In this document: positions 10,162 through 17,380 of the stretch, in pieces | Position numbering within the stretch: the first letter of the stretch is position 1 | Layout: every line of letters begins with the position of its first letter | Origin: an uncultured Kordiimonas sp. | Lineage (GTDB): Bacteria > Pseudomonadota > Alphaproteobacteria > Sphingomonadales > Kordiimonadaceae | Reading direction: 5' to 3' | NCBI GenBank assembly: GCA_947492375.1 | Contig: CANLMI010000001.1 | Coordinates: 806,001 to 870,000, forward strand | Length of the DNA stretch: 64,000 nt | Notes under the pieces: generated by a model | The model's database searches: none | What the model saw: the letters and a program-made list of their open reading frames with translations, nothing else | Told to the model about the DNA's origin: nothing | Made by a program: the position numbers and the translations under genes

Positions 10162-11160
10162 ATGCGATTAATCATACTTATATTTTCAATAATATTATCC
10201 AATAATTTTTTAAAGGCTGACTATTTCGTCGCAGATGTTATGCGATACCAGATATTAAAAAATTACTCTGAAACTAAGCCTAAACACTATTCAACATTTA
10301 ATCTTGGCACGATAACAAAAGATTCTGTTTACCAAGTAACGATCAACACTTCAAATAAGGTATATAAAGATATATCAGCCTATATATGCCCATTAAATAA
10401 CCCTGTTAATGGGTGTTATGGTATTACAAAGGGAGTAGCTCCATATAACTTCAACTATACAGCAAGCGTAAATGGTAGTTACATCCTTAAAATTGATAAC
10501 AGCTACAGCACATTTATTACAAAAAAAGTAATTGCAAATGTTGTGGTTAATGAAGTTCTAGACATAAATAAAAAACAGGCTCTAATTCAAAGCTTTAAGC
10601 AAGCAAGTGACGATCTTTTTTCAACATTTGACATTCCAGAATTCAAGATTTCATTAAAACCTTGTGGCCAAGAGAATGCTTTTTCACAGCGAAGTAATGG
10701 CAATATTACCATGTGTTCAGAACTTTTTATGAAACTGATCATGGAAAACAAAATAGGGGCCGTGAATGGGATTTTCTATCATGAATTAGGGCATTCTCTC
10801 TTAGGATTATTAGGGCTACCAAATTATAATAACGAAAAAACTGTAGATGAATTTGGTGTTGTAATGTTGTATTGGGACGGCATTCAGGAACAAGCTCGGG
10901 ATTGGATCAGCTATTTTCAAGAAGCCGATTCCTATAAACAAGCTCAAAACCTAATAAAGAACGGTGGGGCGCATCCTTTGTCTATCCAGAGAGCAAGGCA
11001 CATAGATCAAATTCTACGTTCGCCTACAGACACGATTGCTCGTTGGAATAAACTTTTATACCCACATTTAACAAATAAAAAACTACTAGATATAATCAGT
11101 CGTCCGGGGAAATATGGAAATAAGAAATTAGCTGCTGATACATTAGCGTCTAAGAACTAA
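10162..11160 (+). CDS. Secreted DUF4344-type zinc metallopeptidase
   Basis: A protein of about 332 residues with an N-terminal signal (LIILIFSIILSNNFLKA). The zincin motif HELGH is followed by a Glu-containing KTVDEFGV block. Upstream, CGQENAFSQRS and ITMCSELF match the DUF4344 putative-metallopeptidase family. The N-terminal ~120 residues look like a separate beta-rich binding domain. It is visibly AT-richer than its neighbours and lies between a phage relic and an att-like site, so it is a good candidate for horizontally acquired cargo. ATG 10162 is preferred over 10123/10147 because it starts the signal peptide. Confidence 0.75.
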   Translation: MRLIILIFSIILSNNFLKADYFVADVMRYQILKNYSETKPKHYSTFNLGTITKDSVYQVTINTSNKVYKDISAYICPLNNPVNGCYGITKGVAPYNFNYTASVNGSYILKIDNSYSTFITKKVIANVVVNEVLDINKKQALIQSFKQASDDLFSTFDIPEFKISLKPCGQENAFSQRSNGNITMCSELFMKLIMENKIGAVNGIFYHELGHSLLGLLGLPNYNNEKTVDEFGVVMLYWDGIQEQARDWISYFQEADSYKQAQNLIKNGGAHPLSIQRARHIDQILRSPTDTIARWNKLLYPHLTNKKLLDIISRPGKYGNKKLAADTLASKN

Positions 11161-11590
11161 TAAGATACCGTTGGGCTGTGCGTTTTGTTACACCAAGCCT
11201 CTTTGATATAAAATCAGTATTCTTGCCATTGCTGCGCATTCTGTGTGCAGCTTTAATGCGTTCTTTTTGCTTTTTTTCTTTAATACGGGAACCGACATTT
11301 TGCCATAAAAAGCGAATGTTTTTTTCTGAAACGTCAAACTTTTCCAAAGCATTTATGGCTTCTGAAAGGGTTTTTCCTTCATCAATCAGCATAGCAACCA
11401 GTAAATCCACATGACGAGTATGTGTTATTTCAGCAACAGAAAAGGCGTTATCCTGCCTTTTTTTATCAGCAATTAAGGCTAGTTTTTCTGAAATTTCTTT
11501 GAAAAGTTGACTGATATAGTTTGCTGCATCTTCGGGTATTTCCTTAGCAATTAAACTTGAACTTTTTAACAGTGTAGTTTCATATCTCAT
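11150..11590 (-). CDS. HTH-tailed element protein, copy 1
   Basis: A 146-residue soluble protein not matching a family I know. It is Lys/Arg-rich and ends in a helix-turn-helix-like segment (FISKRLGVTKRTAQRYL). Its 27 residues 117-143 are identical to those of the gene at 25973-26410, and the rest is clearly related (for example KNIRFLW). In both places the gene points away from the att-like core and starts about 130 bp from it. It overlaps the peptidase gene tail-to-tail by 11 bases. Proposed role, by position only: regulator or recombination accessory protein of the element. Confidence 0.8.
   Translation of the reverse strand: MRYETTLLKSSSLIAKEIPEDAANYISQLFKEISEKLALIADKKRQDNAFSVAEITHTRHVDLLVAMLIDEGKTLSEAINALEKFDVSEKNIRFLWQNVGSRIKEKKQKERIKAAHRMRSNGKNTDFISKRLGVTKRTAQRYLISS
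11161..11239. repeat. Near-identical 79-bp direct repeat, left copy
   Basis: This stretch matches 25981-26059 with three mismatches by eye. It is the 3' coding end of the two HTH-tailed genes. The unusual DNA-level conservation compared with the rest of the genes suggests recent exchange or a functional DNA sequence. Confidence 0.9.
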
Positions 11591-11706
11591 ATATTTCCCC
11601 AGATCGTTTATGATGAACAGTAGATGGGGACGATTAAGAAAATATAAAGTGTATTTTATTCGTCAAGATTGTGAAGAGCTTAAGACACATAGAATATAAG
11701 CGGTTT

Positions 11707-12120
11707 TTAAGACACGTATAATTTCCCATAATATAAAGACTGCGAGTTCAATTTTGTCGCGAAATCCGAAGCATGAGCAATGTTTTCAGATGGTATAATT
11801 CCAATTGAAAAACATATAGTTAAGGCGGCAACGGATGCCATTTTGACCAGCTTTTTATAAACAGAAGCCGCTGTCGTTTGGTTACTGCGAGCTGCTCGCC
11901 AAAAGTTGAGGTGGGCCAGTGCTAATTCTTCGGGTTCTTGAGCAAGTTTTGCTAATGTAACCATGTTTTCATCGGTTGGCAAAGACATCCCGCGACGCCA
12001 ATTCCCAACAAGAACACCAGTAACTTTCAGCTTACGTGAAAGCTGTCTGTCTGATGTTAAATTTAATTCAGATTTTGCTTTGTCAAGGTAAAAGTCTAGG
12101 TCTTGCATTTTTTTCTCCAT
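11707..12120 (-). CDS. Phage repressor-like HTH protein (DUF3693-like)
   Basis: A 137-residue protein. An HTH domain (about residues 20-60: LTSDRQLSRKLKV, VGNWRRGMSLP) resembles DUF3693 phage proteins. A hydrophobic stretch follows at about residues 96-110. It is divergent from a Cro-like gene across an operator-rich gap, the layout of a lysogeny switch. The last codons run through the attachment core: the integrated copy ends ...YYGKLYVS, with the final four residues and stop encoded by DNA outside the prophage. In the predicted circular form the frame continues into the element's right end for 28 residues. Confidence 0.8.
   Translation of the reverse strand: MEKKMQDLDFYLDKAKSELNLTSDRQLSRKLKVTGVLVGNWRRGMSLPTDENMVTLAKLAQEPEELALAHLNFWRAARSNQTTAASVYKKLVKMASVAALTICFSIGIIPSENIAHASDFATKLNSQSLYYGKLYVS
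11712..11737. other. Left attachment (dif-like) site of the prophage
   Basis: Contains AATTTCCCATAATATAAA (11720-11737), repeated exactly at 26538-26555. The left flank ACACGTATAATTT (11712-11724) is the exact reverse complement of the right site's right flank. ATTTCCCATAA resembles a XerC arm and TATAAA a dif central region; the XerD-side sequence (GACTGCGAGTT) is not dif-like. The core lies inside the 3' end of the repressor gene. Confidence 0.7.
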
Positions 12121-12161
12121 CGTCGCTATCCCTTTATATAGCCAATTGACAACAATCGCTA

Positions 12162-12176
12162 ATCAATATTATTGAT
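12162..12176. promoter_or_regulatory. Perfect 15-bp palindrome, candidate operator
   Basis: ATCAATATTATTGAT lies between the divergent repressor and Cro-like genes, about 40 bp from the repressor start. Size and place fit a phage repressor operator. Confidence 0.5.
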
Positions 12177-12186
12177 AAGTGGTCAC

Positions 12187-12205
12187 TGGTTATCGTCTGT
12201 AACCA
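12187..12205. promoter_or_regulatory. Inverted repeat, second candidate operator
   Basis: TGGTTA and TAACCA are separated by seven bases in the same divergent control region. It may be a second operator for the repressor or the Cro-like protein. Confidence 0.35.
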
Positions 12206-12277
12206 TGATAGCTAGATGGCCCGGGCTTTCCATTGTCGCAAATGTATCCCACCTGACAGCAAAACCATAACTCCCTT

Positions 12278-12310
12278 TGATGGCCGTAGTTGCAACCAAA
12301 ACGGCCATCA
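12278..12310. other. Strong 10-bp hairpin in the phage leader
   Basis: TGATGGCCGT and its exact complement ACGGCCATCA are separated by 13 bases. Outer CTCCC and GGGGAG can extend the stem. It lies in the leader of the Cro-like gene, about 30 bp before its ATG, without a T-run. It could be an attenuator, an RNA-regulatory stem or a single-strand DNA signal for rolling-circle replication. Confidence 0.6.
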
Positions 12311-12338
12311 TTTGAGGGGAGAGCATAGGGAGAAGATT

Positions 12339-12662
12339 ATGACCGAAGACACAACTAACAATTCACCTGAAATTCAAACTGATGGCGAGAATGCGGCCAA
12401 GCGTGATGGTGATCACGGCTCGTTAGGCGATAGAATTATCTATGTGCGAGTAAAAGCAGGCTTAAGTCGCGCAGAGTTAGTCGAACAATTAGAAAACAAA
12501 TTTGGTTTTGTAATATCTGATGGCATGTTGCTTAATGTTGAATGCAGTATTAGCCACCCAACAATTTATCAAATTAAGATGATTGCCGATTTTTTCGGTG
12601 TTTATCGTGAGTGGTTGGCATGGGGCGAATATCAGGACAGGCCTGAAAAGGTGCAATCATGA
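12339..12662 (+). CDS. XRE-type HTH regulator (Cro-like)
   Basis: A 107-residue protein with a polar N-terminus and an XRE-like helix-turn-helix at about residues 30-95 (LGDRIIYVRVKAGLSRAELV, then MIADFFGVYREWLAWGE). ATG 12339 follows a good AGGGAGAAG ribosome site. It is the first gene of the rightward phage operon and divergent from the repressor, so a Cro-like or early-activator role is likely. Its 3' end overlaps the next start by four bases. Confidence 0.8.
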   Translation: MTEDTTNNSPEIQTDGENAAKRDGDHGSLGDRIIYVRVKAGLSRAELVEQLENKFGFVISDGMLLNVECSISHPTIYQIKMIADFFGVYREWLAWGEYQDRPEKVQS

Positions 12663-12886
12663 GCACCTACCGCCGATATGATGACGAAGGCAAATGTGTT
12701 GAAGAAATTCGCACATTTGGAACCACGAAACCAGACCCATTTAACGATAAAACCTTCGCAGATAAGTGTCTGGCAATGATGCCTGTCGGGATGCTGGTTT
12801 GTTTCATGATCTTTTTACTACAGATCATTTCATACCACACCGAACCCGCTATTTGTCCCGCGTCAGAATATGAGGTGTCACAATGA
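12659..12886 (+). CDS. Small one-helix membrane protein
   Basis: A 75-residue phage protein of unknown function. A polar N-terminal half is followed by one hydrophobic helix (about residues 40-58, MPVGMLVCFMIFLLQII) and a short tail. It overlaps both neighbours by four bases (ATGA), showing that it is part of the early operon. No motif suggests a specific role. Confidence 0.7.
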   Translation: MSTYRRYDDEGKCVEEIRTFGTTKPDPFNDKTFADKCLAMMPVGMLVCFMIFLLQIISYHTEPAICPASEYEVSQ

Positions 12887-13608
12887 AACCCCGCGCGCTT
12901 GATTTGTTTTGTGGTGCTGGTGGTGCCTCTATGGGGTTATCACGCGCCGGGTTTGATGTTGTTGGCTGCGATATCAAATATTTTAAGAATTACCCGTTTC
13001 ATCAAATCGTTTGTGATGTCATGGCCGTTATGCAGGTTGTTGACCTGAGTGCCTTCGATCTGATCTGGGCAAGCCCACCATGTCAACGCTTTTCAGTGGC
13101 AACACCGGAATGGAACCGCGAAAACCATCCAGACTTGATTGAGCCAGTGCGCGAACTATTGGAAAATAGTGGCGCGTTATACGCCATTGAGAATGTTCAA
13201 AAGGCACCAATCAGGGCAGATATTATTCTTGACGGCGTAAAATTCGGCTTGCCATTAGAGCGGCGGCGCATCTTTGAAGTTAACTTCCCAACAAATAATA
13301 TTTTAGTCGGGCCAAATGTCCGGCCGGCTTCCGGGCTTAAAGTTGGTCCGGCATCCCAGGCTTTGACTGGTCCGGCACTCGATCGCGAAAATGGACCGTC
13401 TGCCGGCGCGCATTCTGGCTTGCCACAGGCGGTTTATGTTTCTGGTGGTTCGGGTGCTGGTAAAGGCTCGCTTGACGACTGGAAACGAGCAATGGGTATC
13501 GACTGGATGACCCGCCGGGAAATCACAGAAGCCATCCCGCCAGTCTATGCACAAGCCATCGGCGAATGTGCGCTTGAACATATTGATATGCGGAGGGCCG
13601 CAGAATGA
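12883..13608 (+). CDS. Phage DNA (cytosine-5) methyltransferase
   Basis: A 241-residue, compact C5 methyltransferase. Motif I is LDLFCGAGGASMG, motif IV SPPCQ with catalytic Cys67, motif VI ENV (103-105) and motif VIII-like ERRRIF. No restriction endonuclease is beside it, so it more likely protects or marks phage DNA. Residues about 141-181 form an odd Gly/Pro-rich stretch with repeated GP pairs between motif VIII and the C-terminal block, where a target-recognition region would be expected; this stretch is unusually short and low in complexity. Confidence 0.88.
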   Translation: MKPRALDLFCGAGGASMGLSRAGFDVVGCDIKYFKNYPFHQIVCDVMAVMQVVDLSAFDLIWASPPCQRFSVATPEWNRENHPDLIEPVRELLENSGALYAIENVQKAPIRADIILDGVKFGLPLERRRIFEVNFPTNNILVGPNVRPASGLKVGPASQALTGPALDRENGPSAGAHSGLPQAVYVSGGSGAGKGSLDDWKRAMGIDWMTRREITEAIPPVYAQAIGECALEHIDMRRAAE

Positions 13609-14081
13609 CCCTTCTTCGTGAATTCCCAACTGCTGTTGCGTTCAAGGATTTACGCCTTAATCATGGCTCATTCCCTGTTCGGAACGGTCACTATTATAAC
13701 ATTTGGTTCATTGATCCACGCACACCTAAATCATGGTGCATTCTGCGTGTTGTATCTGAATGCATCAAACAAACTTTTTTCGACCTTCAACAAAATGACG
13801 CTGTGCGCAACCTTGTCATAGAGGATTGTGGCAAAAAGGCTCGGACGTACAGCCTTGAAGAGCGTTCAATCCATTATAAACCGAATAAACCAGCTTTTCC
13901 CCGTGAGGAATTGAGCCGCCGAGCGGGGTTTGGTGGGCAGGAGGGGCAGGGCGCAAGCCCTCGCCCTGACTGTAGCGAGACGCAAGAAAAAGTCCCTGCC
14001 CTCGAAAATAAAAAGGCTCACGGCGTGCGTCTGCACGCCAAGACAAAATCGGCGGCGGTAGCCGCTTCAACCCACTATTAA
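13605..14081 (+). CDS. Phage protein of unknown function
   Basis: 158 residues. The first ~100 look like a normal folded domain (HYYNIWFIDPRTPKSWCILRVVSECIKQTFFDL). The last ~55 residues are low-complexity, encoded by a GC-rich, hairpin-dense stretch, and may be shaped by DNA-level constraints rather than protein function. It overlaps the methyltransferase stop by four bases. I do not recognise the family. Confidence 0.65.
   Translation: MTLLREFPTAVAFKDLRLNHGSFPVRNGHYYNIWFIDPRTPKSWCILRVVSECIKQTFFDLQQNDAVRNLVIEDCGKKARTYSLEERSIHYKPNKPAFPREELSRRAGFGGQEGQGASPRPDCSETQEKVPALENKKAHGVRLHAKTKSAAVAASTHY
13944..14065. other. Three strong hairpins: candidate replication/packaging signal
   Basis: Three stems occur in 120 bp. 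The first, 13944-13966, is GGGCAGGGC closed by a GCAA tetraloop against GCCCT and GCCC with one bulged C. The second, 14022-14039, is GGCGTGC/GCACGCC with a 4-nt loop. The third, 14052-14065, is GCGGC/GCCGC with a 4-nt loop. The local GC-richness contrasts with the surrounding phage genes. Rolling-circle origins and single-strand packaging signals have this look, but no nick site was identified. Confidence 0.5.
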
Positions 14082-14099
14082 ATGATAAAGGAAAATATC

Positions 14100-14471
14100 A
14101 TGGCTCAAGCAGCATTTTTTAACAAAGAACGTACAGACAAACACGGTGAAATTGAGGAATATATGGAAGGCGAAGTCAAAACCCGGCGTGACAAGCTCAT
14201 ATTTCAGATCGTGCCGATTGTTGAAAAGGGCGCAAATATCAACAGCAATGAACCTTCTCACGATGTTCTTGTACGCGCTGCATATGGTGACTTTGTAGAA
14301 GCTGGAAAGGCTTGGACAAAGCGCGACAAAAACAACCAAATTTACATTAGCGTTGCCTCACATGATCCGAACATGACTATGAGCTTGTGGCCTGCTGATG
14401 AAAATGACGAAGAATGGGCGAAAGATGATCCTGATTGGGTTGCTGGTGCTAACAGCATTCGAGCGGCTTAA
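14100..14471 (+). CDS. DUF736-like small phage protein
   Basis: A 123-residue acidic protein starting MAQAAFFN after an AAAGGA ribosome site. The pattern MAQ-aromatic, a central AGKAWTKRDKNNQIYISVASHDP and a short C-terminal end resembles DUF736 proteins of alphaproteobacterial plasmids and mobile elements, some of which are thought to bind single-stranded DNA. The match is weak. Its place just before Rep would suit an accessory replication protein. Confidence 0.7.
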   Translation: MAQAAFFNKERTDKHGEIEEYMEGEVKTRRDKLIFQIVPIVEKGANINSNEPSHDVLVRAAYGDFVEAGKAWTKRDKNNQIYISVASHDPNMTMSLWPADENDEEWAKDDPDWVAGANSIRAA

Positions 14472-14482
14472 GGGGGAGTATT

Positions 14483-14875
14483 ATGAACAACATCGAACAA
14501 GAATTGAGAGATAAGGGGCTTGATGCCCCGCGCCTCACGCCTGATATGATTGAAGCTATTATCAAGCATGAACAGTATCATGTTTTTGATGGTTCCATGC
14601 TTACGGTTTGTAACCTGACGCTCATGAATGGTTTCAATGTTGTCGGTGAAAGCGCGTGCGCTAGCCCTGAAAATTTCAATGAGCAAATTGGCCGTAAAGT
14701 GGCACGTGCCGATGCGGTCAAGAAGATATGGGCGTTTGAAGGATACAGGCTTAAAGAGAAACTTTTGCCACATGAAACTGACGATATGTTGGTTTTGAGA
14801 CTTAAGGCGGCTGATAAATATAACGACCTACCAGCAGGCACAAAAGCGCTCCTAGAACGGGATGATTTATCTTAA
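14483..14875 (+). CDS. Phage Gp49-like protein
   Basis: A 130-residue protein matching the Gp49/66 phage family (PF13876 type). The signature runs LTVCNLTLMNGFNVVGES, then ENFNEQIGRKVARADAV and KIWAFEGYRLKEKL. The family is common in phages, and its role is not firmly established. It sits in the early region between the DUF736-like gene and a small zinc-finger-like gene whose ATG overlaps its stop. Confidence 0.85.
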   Translation: MNNIEQELRDKGLDAPRLTPDMIEAIIKHEQYHVFDGSMLTVCNLTLMNGFNVVGESACASPENFNEQIGRKVARADAVKKIWAFEGYRLKEKLLPHETDDMLVLRLKAADKYNDLPAGTKALLERDDLS

Positions 14876-15084
14876 TGGGTATGTCCCTACATAAATGCCC
14901 AATGTGTAAACGTGCGTTTCGTGAGCGAGGCTTTCGAAACCACGTTAAAGCATGCCATCAGCGAGCCGGCTGGATAGAGGATATGAAACCCCTGCCAGTA
15001 GTTCACTACAGCTATTCAATGAACCATCAAACGGGCGAGACAATTATATATAAATCAAATGGTGAGGTCTTCGAAACCCTATGA
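14875..15084 (+). CDS. Small zinc-finger-like phage protein
   Basis: 69 residues. CPMCKRAF followed by NHVKACH gives a Cys2-His2-type zinc-binding pattern at about residues 8-25. The remainder is Tyr-rich without a motif. The start overlaps the gp49 stop (TAATG), and the end overlaps the Rep start by four bases, so expression is coupled to Rep. A DNA- or RNA-binding role is likely but unproven. Confidence 0.7.
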   Translation: MGMSLHKCPMCKRAFRERGFRNHVKACHQRAGWIEDMKPLPVVHYSYSMNHQTGETIIYKSNGEVFETL

Positions 15085-16385
15085 GAACCGACACACCAAC
15101 ATATGAAGAAATTCAGGCTGCACAGGCGGTACTTGCAAGAGCGAGTGCCGCCCGTAATCCTGTTGGTGATATTCGGGTTATCAAAGTTAAAAGCAGCACT
15201 GTAAAACGACCTAAAACAATGACCCATGTTGAGCTTGAGGAAGCGAACACAGGCCGTAAACTATCCAAGCTGGAATATGAGAAGGCAGAAAAGGAACGCG
15301 CCCTATTAGATCGCCAGACAGAAGTTATTGCAGATCGCTTGGAAAGTGTTGGTATCCGCGCACGTATCGGCTCGCATACTCTAATAGGCTTACTGAGCGA
15401 AGCTTATATCGAAAAATCCGCGTATCGTAATTGCAATATCTTGCCCTCTGTCCAGAGTGGTAACACCCATGACATGATGAAATGCGTTCAATACTGGCTG
15501 GATACTTGCGCGGCTAAACAAACGCGCATGTGGGTGCTTTCATGGGGGTGGGTGCCACTGCATGAATATAATGCAGAACATAAAAAGTTTACGCGCAAAA
15601 TATCCAAAATGAATGACAGTAAAACGCTTAAGAAAGCGGGTATCAGCTTTATTTATTCTGCCATTGAAAACACAATCAAATGGAATGAGGGCAGGCCGTA
15701 TCTGAATTTACATGCTCATGTACTTGTTAAGGCTACCAAGAAATTAGGCCGCGAAAAATGGGCCGACTTATTGCGGGATGTGAAGATATTTGCACCTCGC
15801 AACTATTTGCATGACAGTGCTATTAGAAGTGCGAAAGAGGTGGTAAAATATGTTTTCAAGCCGCAGGAGTTCCAAAAGCTGACTGATGAACAGTTAGGCG
15901 CATTATTCCAGGCGACTAAGGGCCTTCGTTTTCATATCCCAATGGGTGAGCTTCGCACCTTCAGGGCAGGACTTAAAAATGATGGCCTGAAACTGCGGAA
16001 AATTGAAAGTAGGGGTGCTGGTGAATGGCGTTTGATTAAGGCTCGCGAACGAAAAGAAACGGAACGCGACACACCACCTGCAACGGGTGATGGTGTGAAT
16101 CTGATTTTAGGGATCACCAGCCCGTCACCTATGTTTAACGAGACATTCGAACCCTGCTTGATCGTCAAGGACTTCACAGGCACGTTTGAGGCGCTTCTGG
16201 CATCTAATCCGTGGCTATATCAACGCATATCGGGACTTCGAGCAACGGCAGATCGCCGATCCTCTATCAAGGACACTTTAACGACAACTGTCCTTGGTGA
16301 CGGTATCGATGATTACTTAAAACCCCCACCAGATACTTACTCGGCTCATGAACATCACGACACATTCCCTGAATATGTCGTTTAA
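15081..16385 (+). CDS. HUH rolling-circle replication initiator
   Basis: A 434-residue protein. The HUH metal-binding motif is LNLHAHVLV (His211 and His213). Downstream, KEVVKYVFK (Tyr about 256 with a lysine four residues later) fits the single catalytic tyrosine of Rep_1/RCR-type initiators. A motif-I-like strand, TRMWVLSWGW, precedes them. It would nick the double-strand origin and stay covalently bound to the 5' end. PM2 and FLiP also use RCR-type initiators, whereas PRD1 uses protein-primed polymerase, so this gene separates the element from tectiviruses. Confidence 0.85.
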   Translation: MRTDTPTYEEIQAAQAVLARASAARNPVGDIRVIKVKSSTVKRPKTMTHVELEEANTGRKLSKLEYEKAEKERALLDRQTEVIADRLESVGIRARIGSHTLIGLLSEAYIEKSAYRNCNILPSVQSGNTHDMMKCVQYWLDTCAAKQTRMWVLSWGWVPLHEYNAEHKKFTRKISKMNDSKTLKKAGISFIYSAIENTIKWNEGRPYLNLHAHVLVKATKKLGREKWADLLRDVKIFAPRNYLHDSAIRSAKEVVKYVFKPQEFQKLTDEQLGALFQATKGLRFHIPMGELRTFRAGLKNDGLKLRKIESRGAGEWRLIKARERKETERDTPPATGDGVNLILGITSPSPMFNETFEPCLIVKDFTGTFEALLASNPWLYQRISGLRATADRRSSIKDTLTTTVLGDGIDDYLKPPPDTYSAHEHHDTFPEYVV

Positions 16386-16406
16386 AACAGCAAAGTGATC
16401 AAAACC

Positions 16407-16553
16407 ATGATTAGAAAGACACTGAAAAGACTACGCCAAATAGAAGGTACAGGCGGCGCGAATGAGGCTGACCATACAACACTTCATGAAGAAGTTGATG
16501 CGATAAAAAAGCGCCTGACAAAACTGGAAGGGAAGGAAGAGAAAAATGGCTAG
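16407..16553 (+). CDS. 48-residue coiled-coil mini-protein
   Basis: A short frame starting MIRKTLKRLRQIEG. Its C-terminal half, HEEVDAIKKRLTKLEGKEE, has heptad spacing typical of a coiled coil. It overlaps the next gene's start by eight bases and fills the gap after Rep, so it is likely real. Function unknown; it could be a small regulator or scaffold. Confidence 0.5.
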   Translation: MIRKTLKRLRQIEGTGGANEADHTTLHEEVDAIKKRLTKLEGKEEKNG

Positions 16554-16836
16554 TCATCCAATGACAGGGCAAGCTGTTGGTGAAAGAGTGTGCAAGGGCA
16601 GCTTGTTAAAAAAATGCACACAAACCGTTACGCTGCTAGTCGCCAAAACAGGGGCTATCTATTACAATTGCCCATTGTGCGGTGCGAAGCATTTTTATCA
16701 TAAAAGCGAAACGGCTGATTTTCTGGCTGGTACGGATACACCAGCCAATGAAAACGCGCCTGTAGAGATGCAGGAACCTGCGAACGAAAACACTATAGAG
16801 AAGGATGATGGCGATGAACTCTTCTCATGGGGTTGA
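16546..16836 (+). CDS. Zinc-ribbon-like phage protein
   Basis: 96 residues. VCKG...KKCTQ and NCPLCGAKHF supply four cysteines in a ribbon-like arrangement (about residues 14-50), followed by an acidic Asn/Glu-rich tail. It overlaps the mini-protein upstream and the next gene downstream in different frames. No specific function can be assigned. Confidence 0.65.
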   Translation: MASHPMTGQAVGERVCKGSLLKKCTQTVTLLVAKTGAIYYNCPLCGAKHFYHKSETADFLAGTDTPANENAPVEMQEPANENTIEKDDGDELFSWG

Positions 16837-17380
16837 AGTGAATGAATTTACTGAAACCTTCGCACCGTTGAAGGCAGTAATTGCAGAAAAAACACCTATT
16901 ATAGAAACACCTGCAAATGACAATATTGAAGGTGTGGCGAACGACAATATCCCCGATCAAAATCCGCCTGAAATCTCTAATAGGCAAAATGGCGAATTAT
17001 CCGGCGAAAAATTCGCGAAATTTTACGGTGAAGATATCTGGATGATGGGCGCTCATATGGTGTCCAGAATTGGCGGCTTGCCTATTAGTGATTGCGCCCC
17101 ATTGCTGACATCATCAGATCAGCAGGATGTCATGCAGGATGCCATGCGATCACTGGAAGATTTAAGCCATGAATATGAATGGCTCGAATGGCTACGTTCA
17201 CCACAGGCAGCACTTGCAAGCAACCTTGGTTCGCTCGCATTGTTTTCTATTATGAAATTGCAAGGAACAATGGCGATCATGCAAACGATCAAGGCACGTC
17301 AAACTGTTGCAAATGACGCGAACCAGCCGCCTGTTGCCCAGCCCCAAGAGCCTATAGAAGAAACCGGGGAGCTTGATTGA
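16805..17380 (+). CDS. Phage hypothetical protein with C-terminal hydrophobic helix
   Basis: 191 residues. A low-complexity N-terminus (repeated AND/PAND-like units) is followed by a helical domain (MVSRIGGLPISDCAPLLTSSDQQDV, about residues 78-102, described here in part) and a moderately hydrophobic segment, SLALFSIMKLQGTMAIM. The start lies 32 bases inside the previous gene in another frame. It directly precedes the packaging ATPase and may be a packaging or virion-assembly partner. I do not recognise the family. Confidence 0.65.
   Translation: MMAMNSSHGVEVNEFTETFAPLKAVIAEKTPIIETPANDNIEGVANDNIPDQNPPEISNRQNGELSGEKFAKFYGEDIWMMGAHMVSRIGGLPISDCAPLLTSSDQQDVMQDAMRSLEDLSHEYEWLEWLRSPQAALASNLGSLALFSIMKLQGTMAIMQTIKARQTVANDANQPPVAQPQEPIEETGELD

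Noticed and set aside
13816-14070. 84-codon minus-strand frame across the hairpin patch
   Set aside because: Composition follows the GC-rich hairpins; no start signal, and the rightward operon is tightly packed here.
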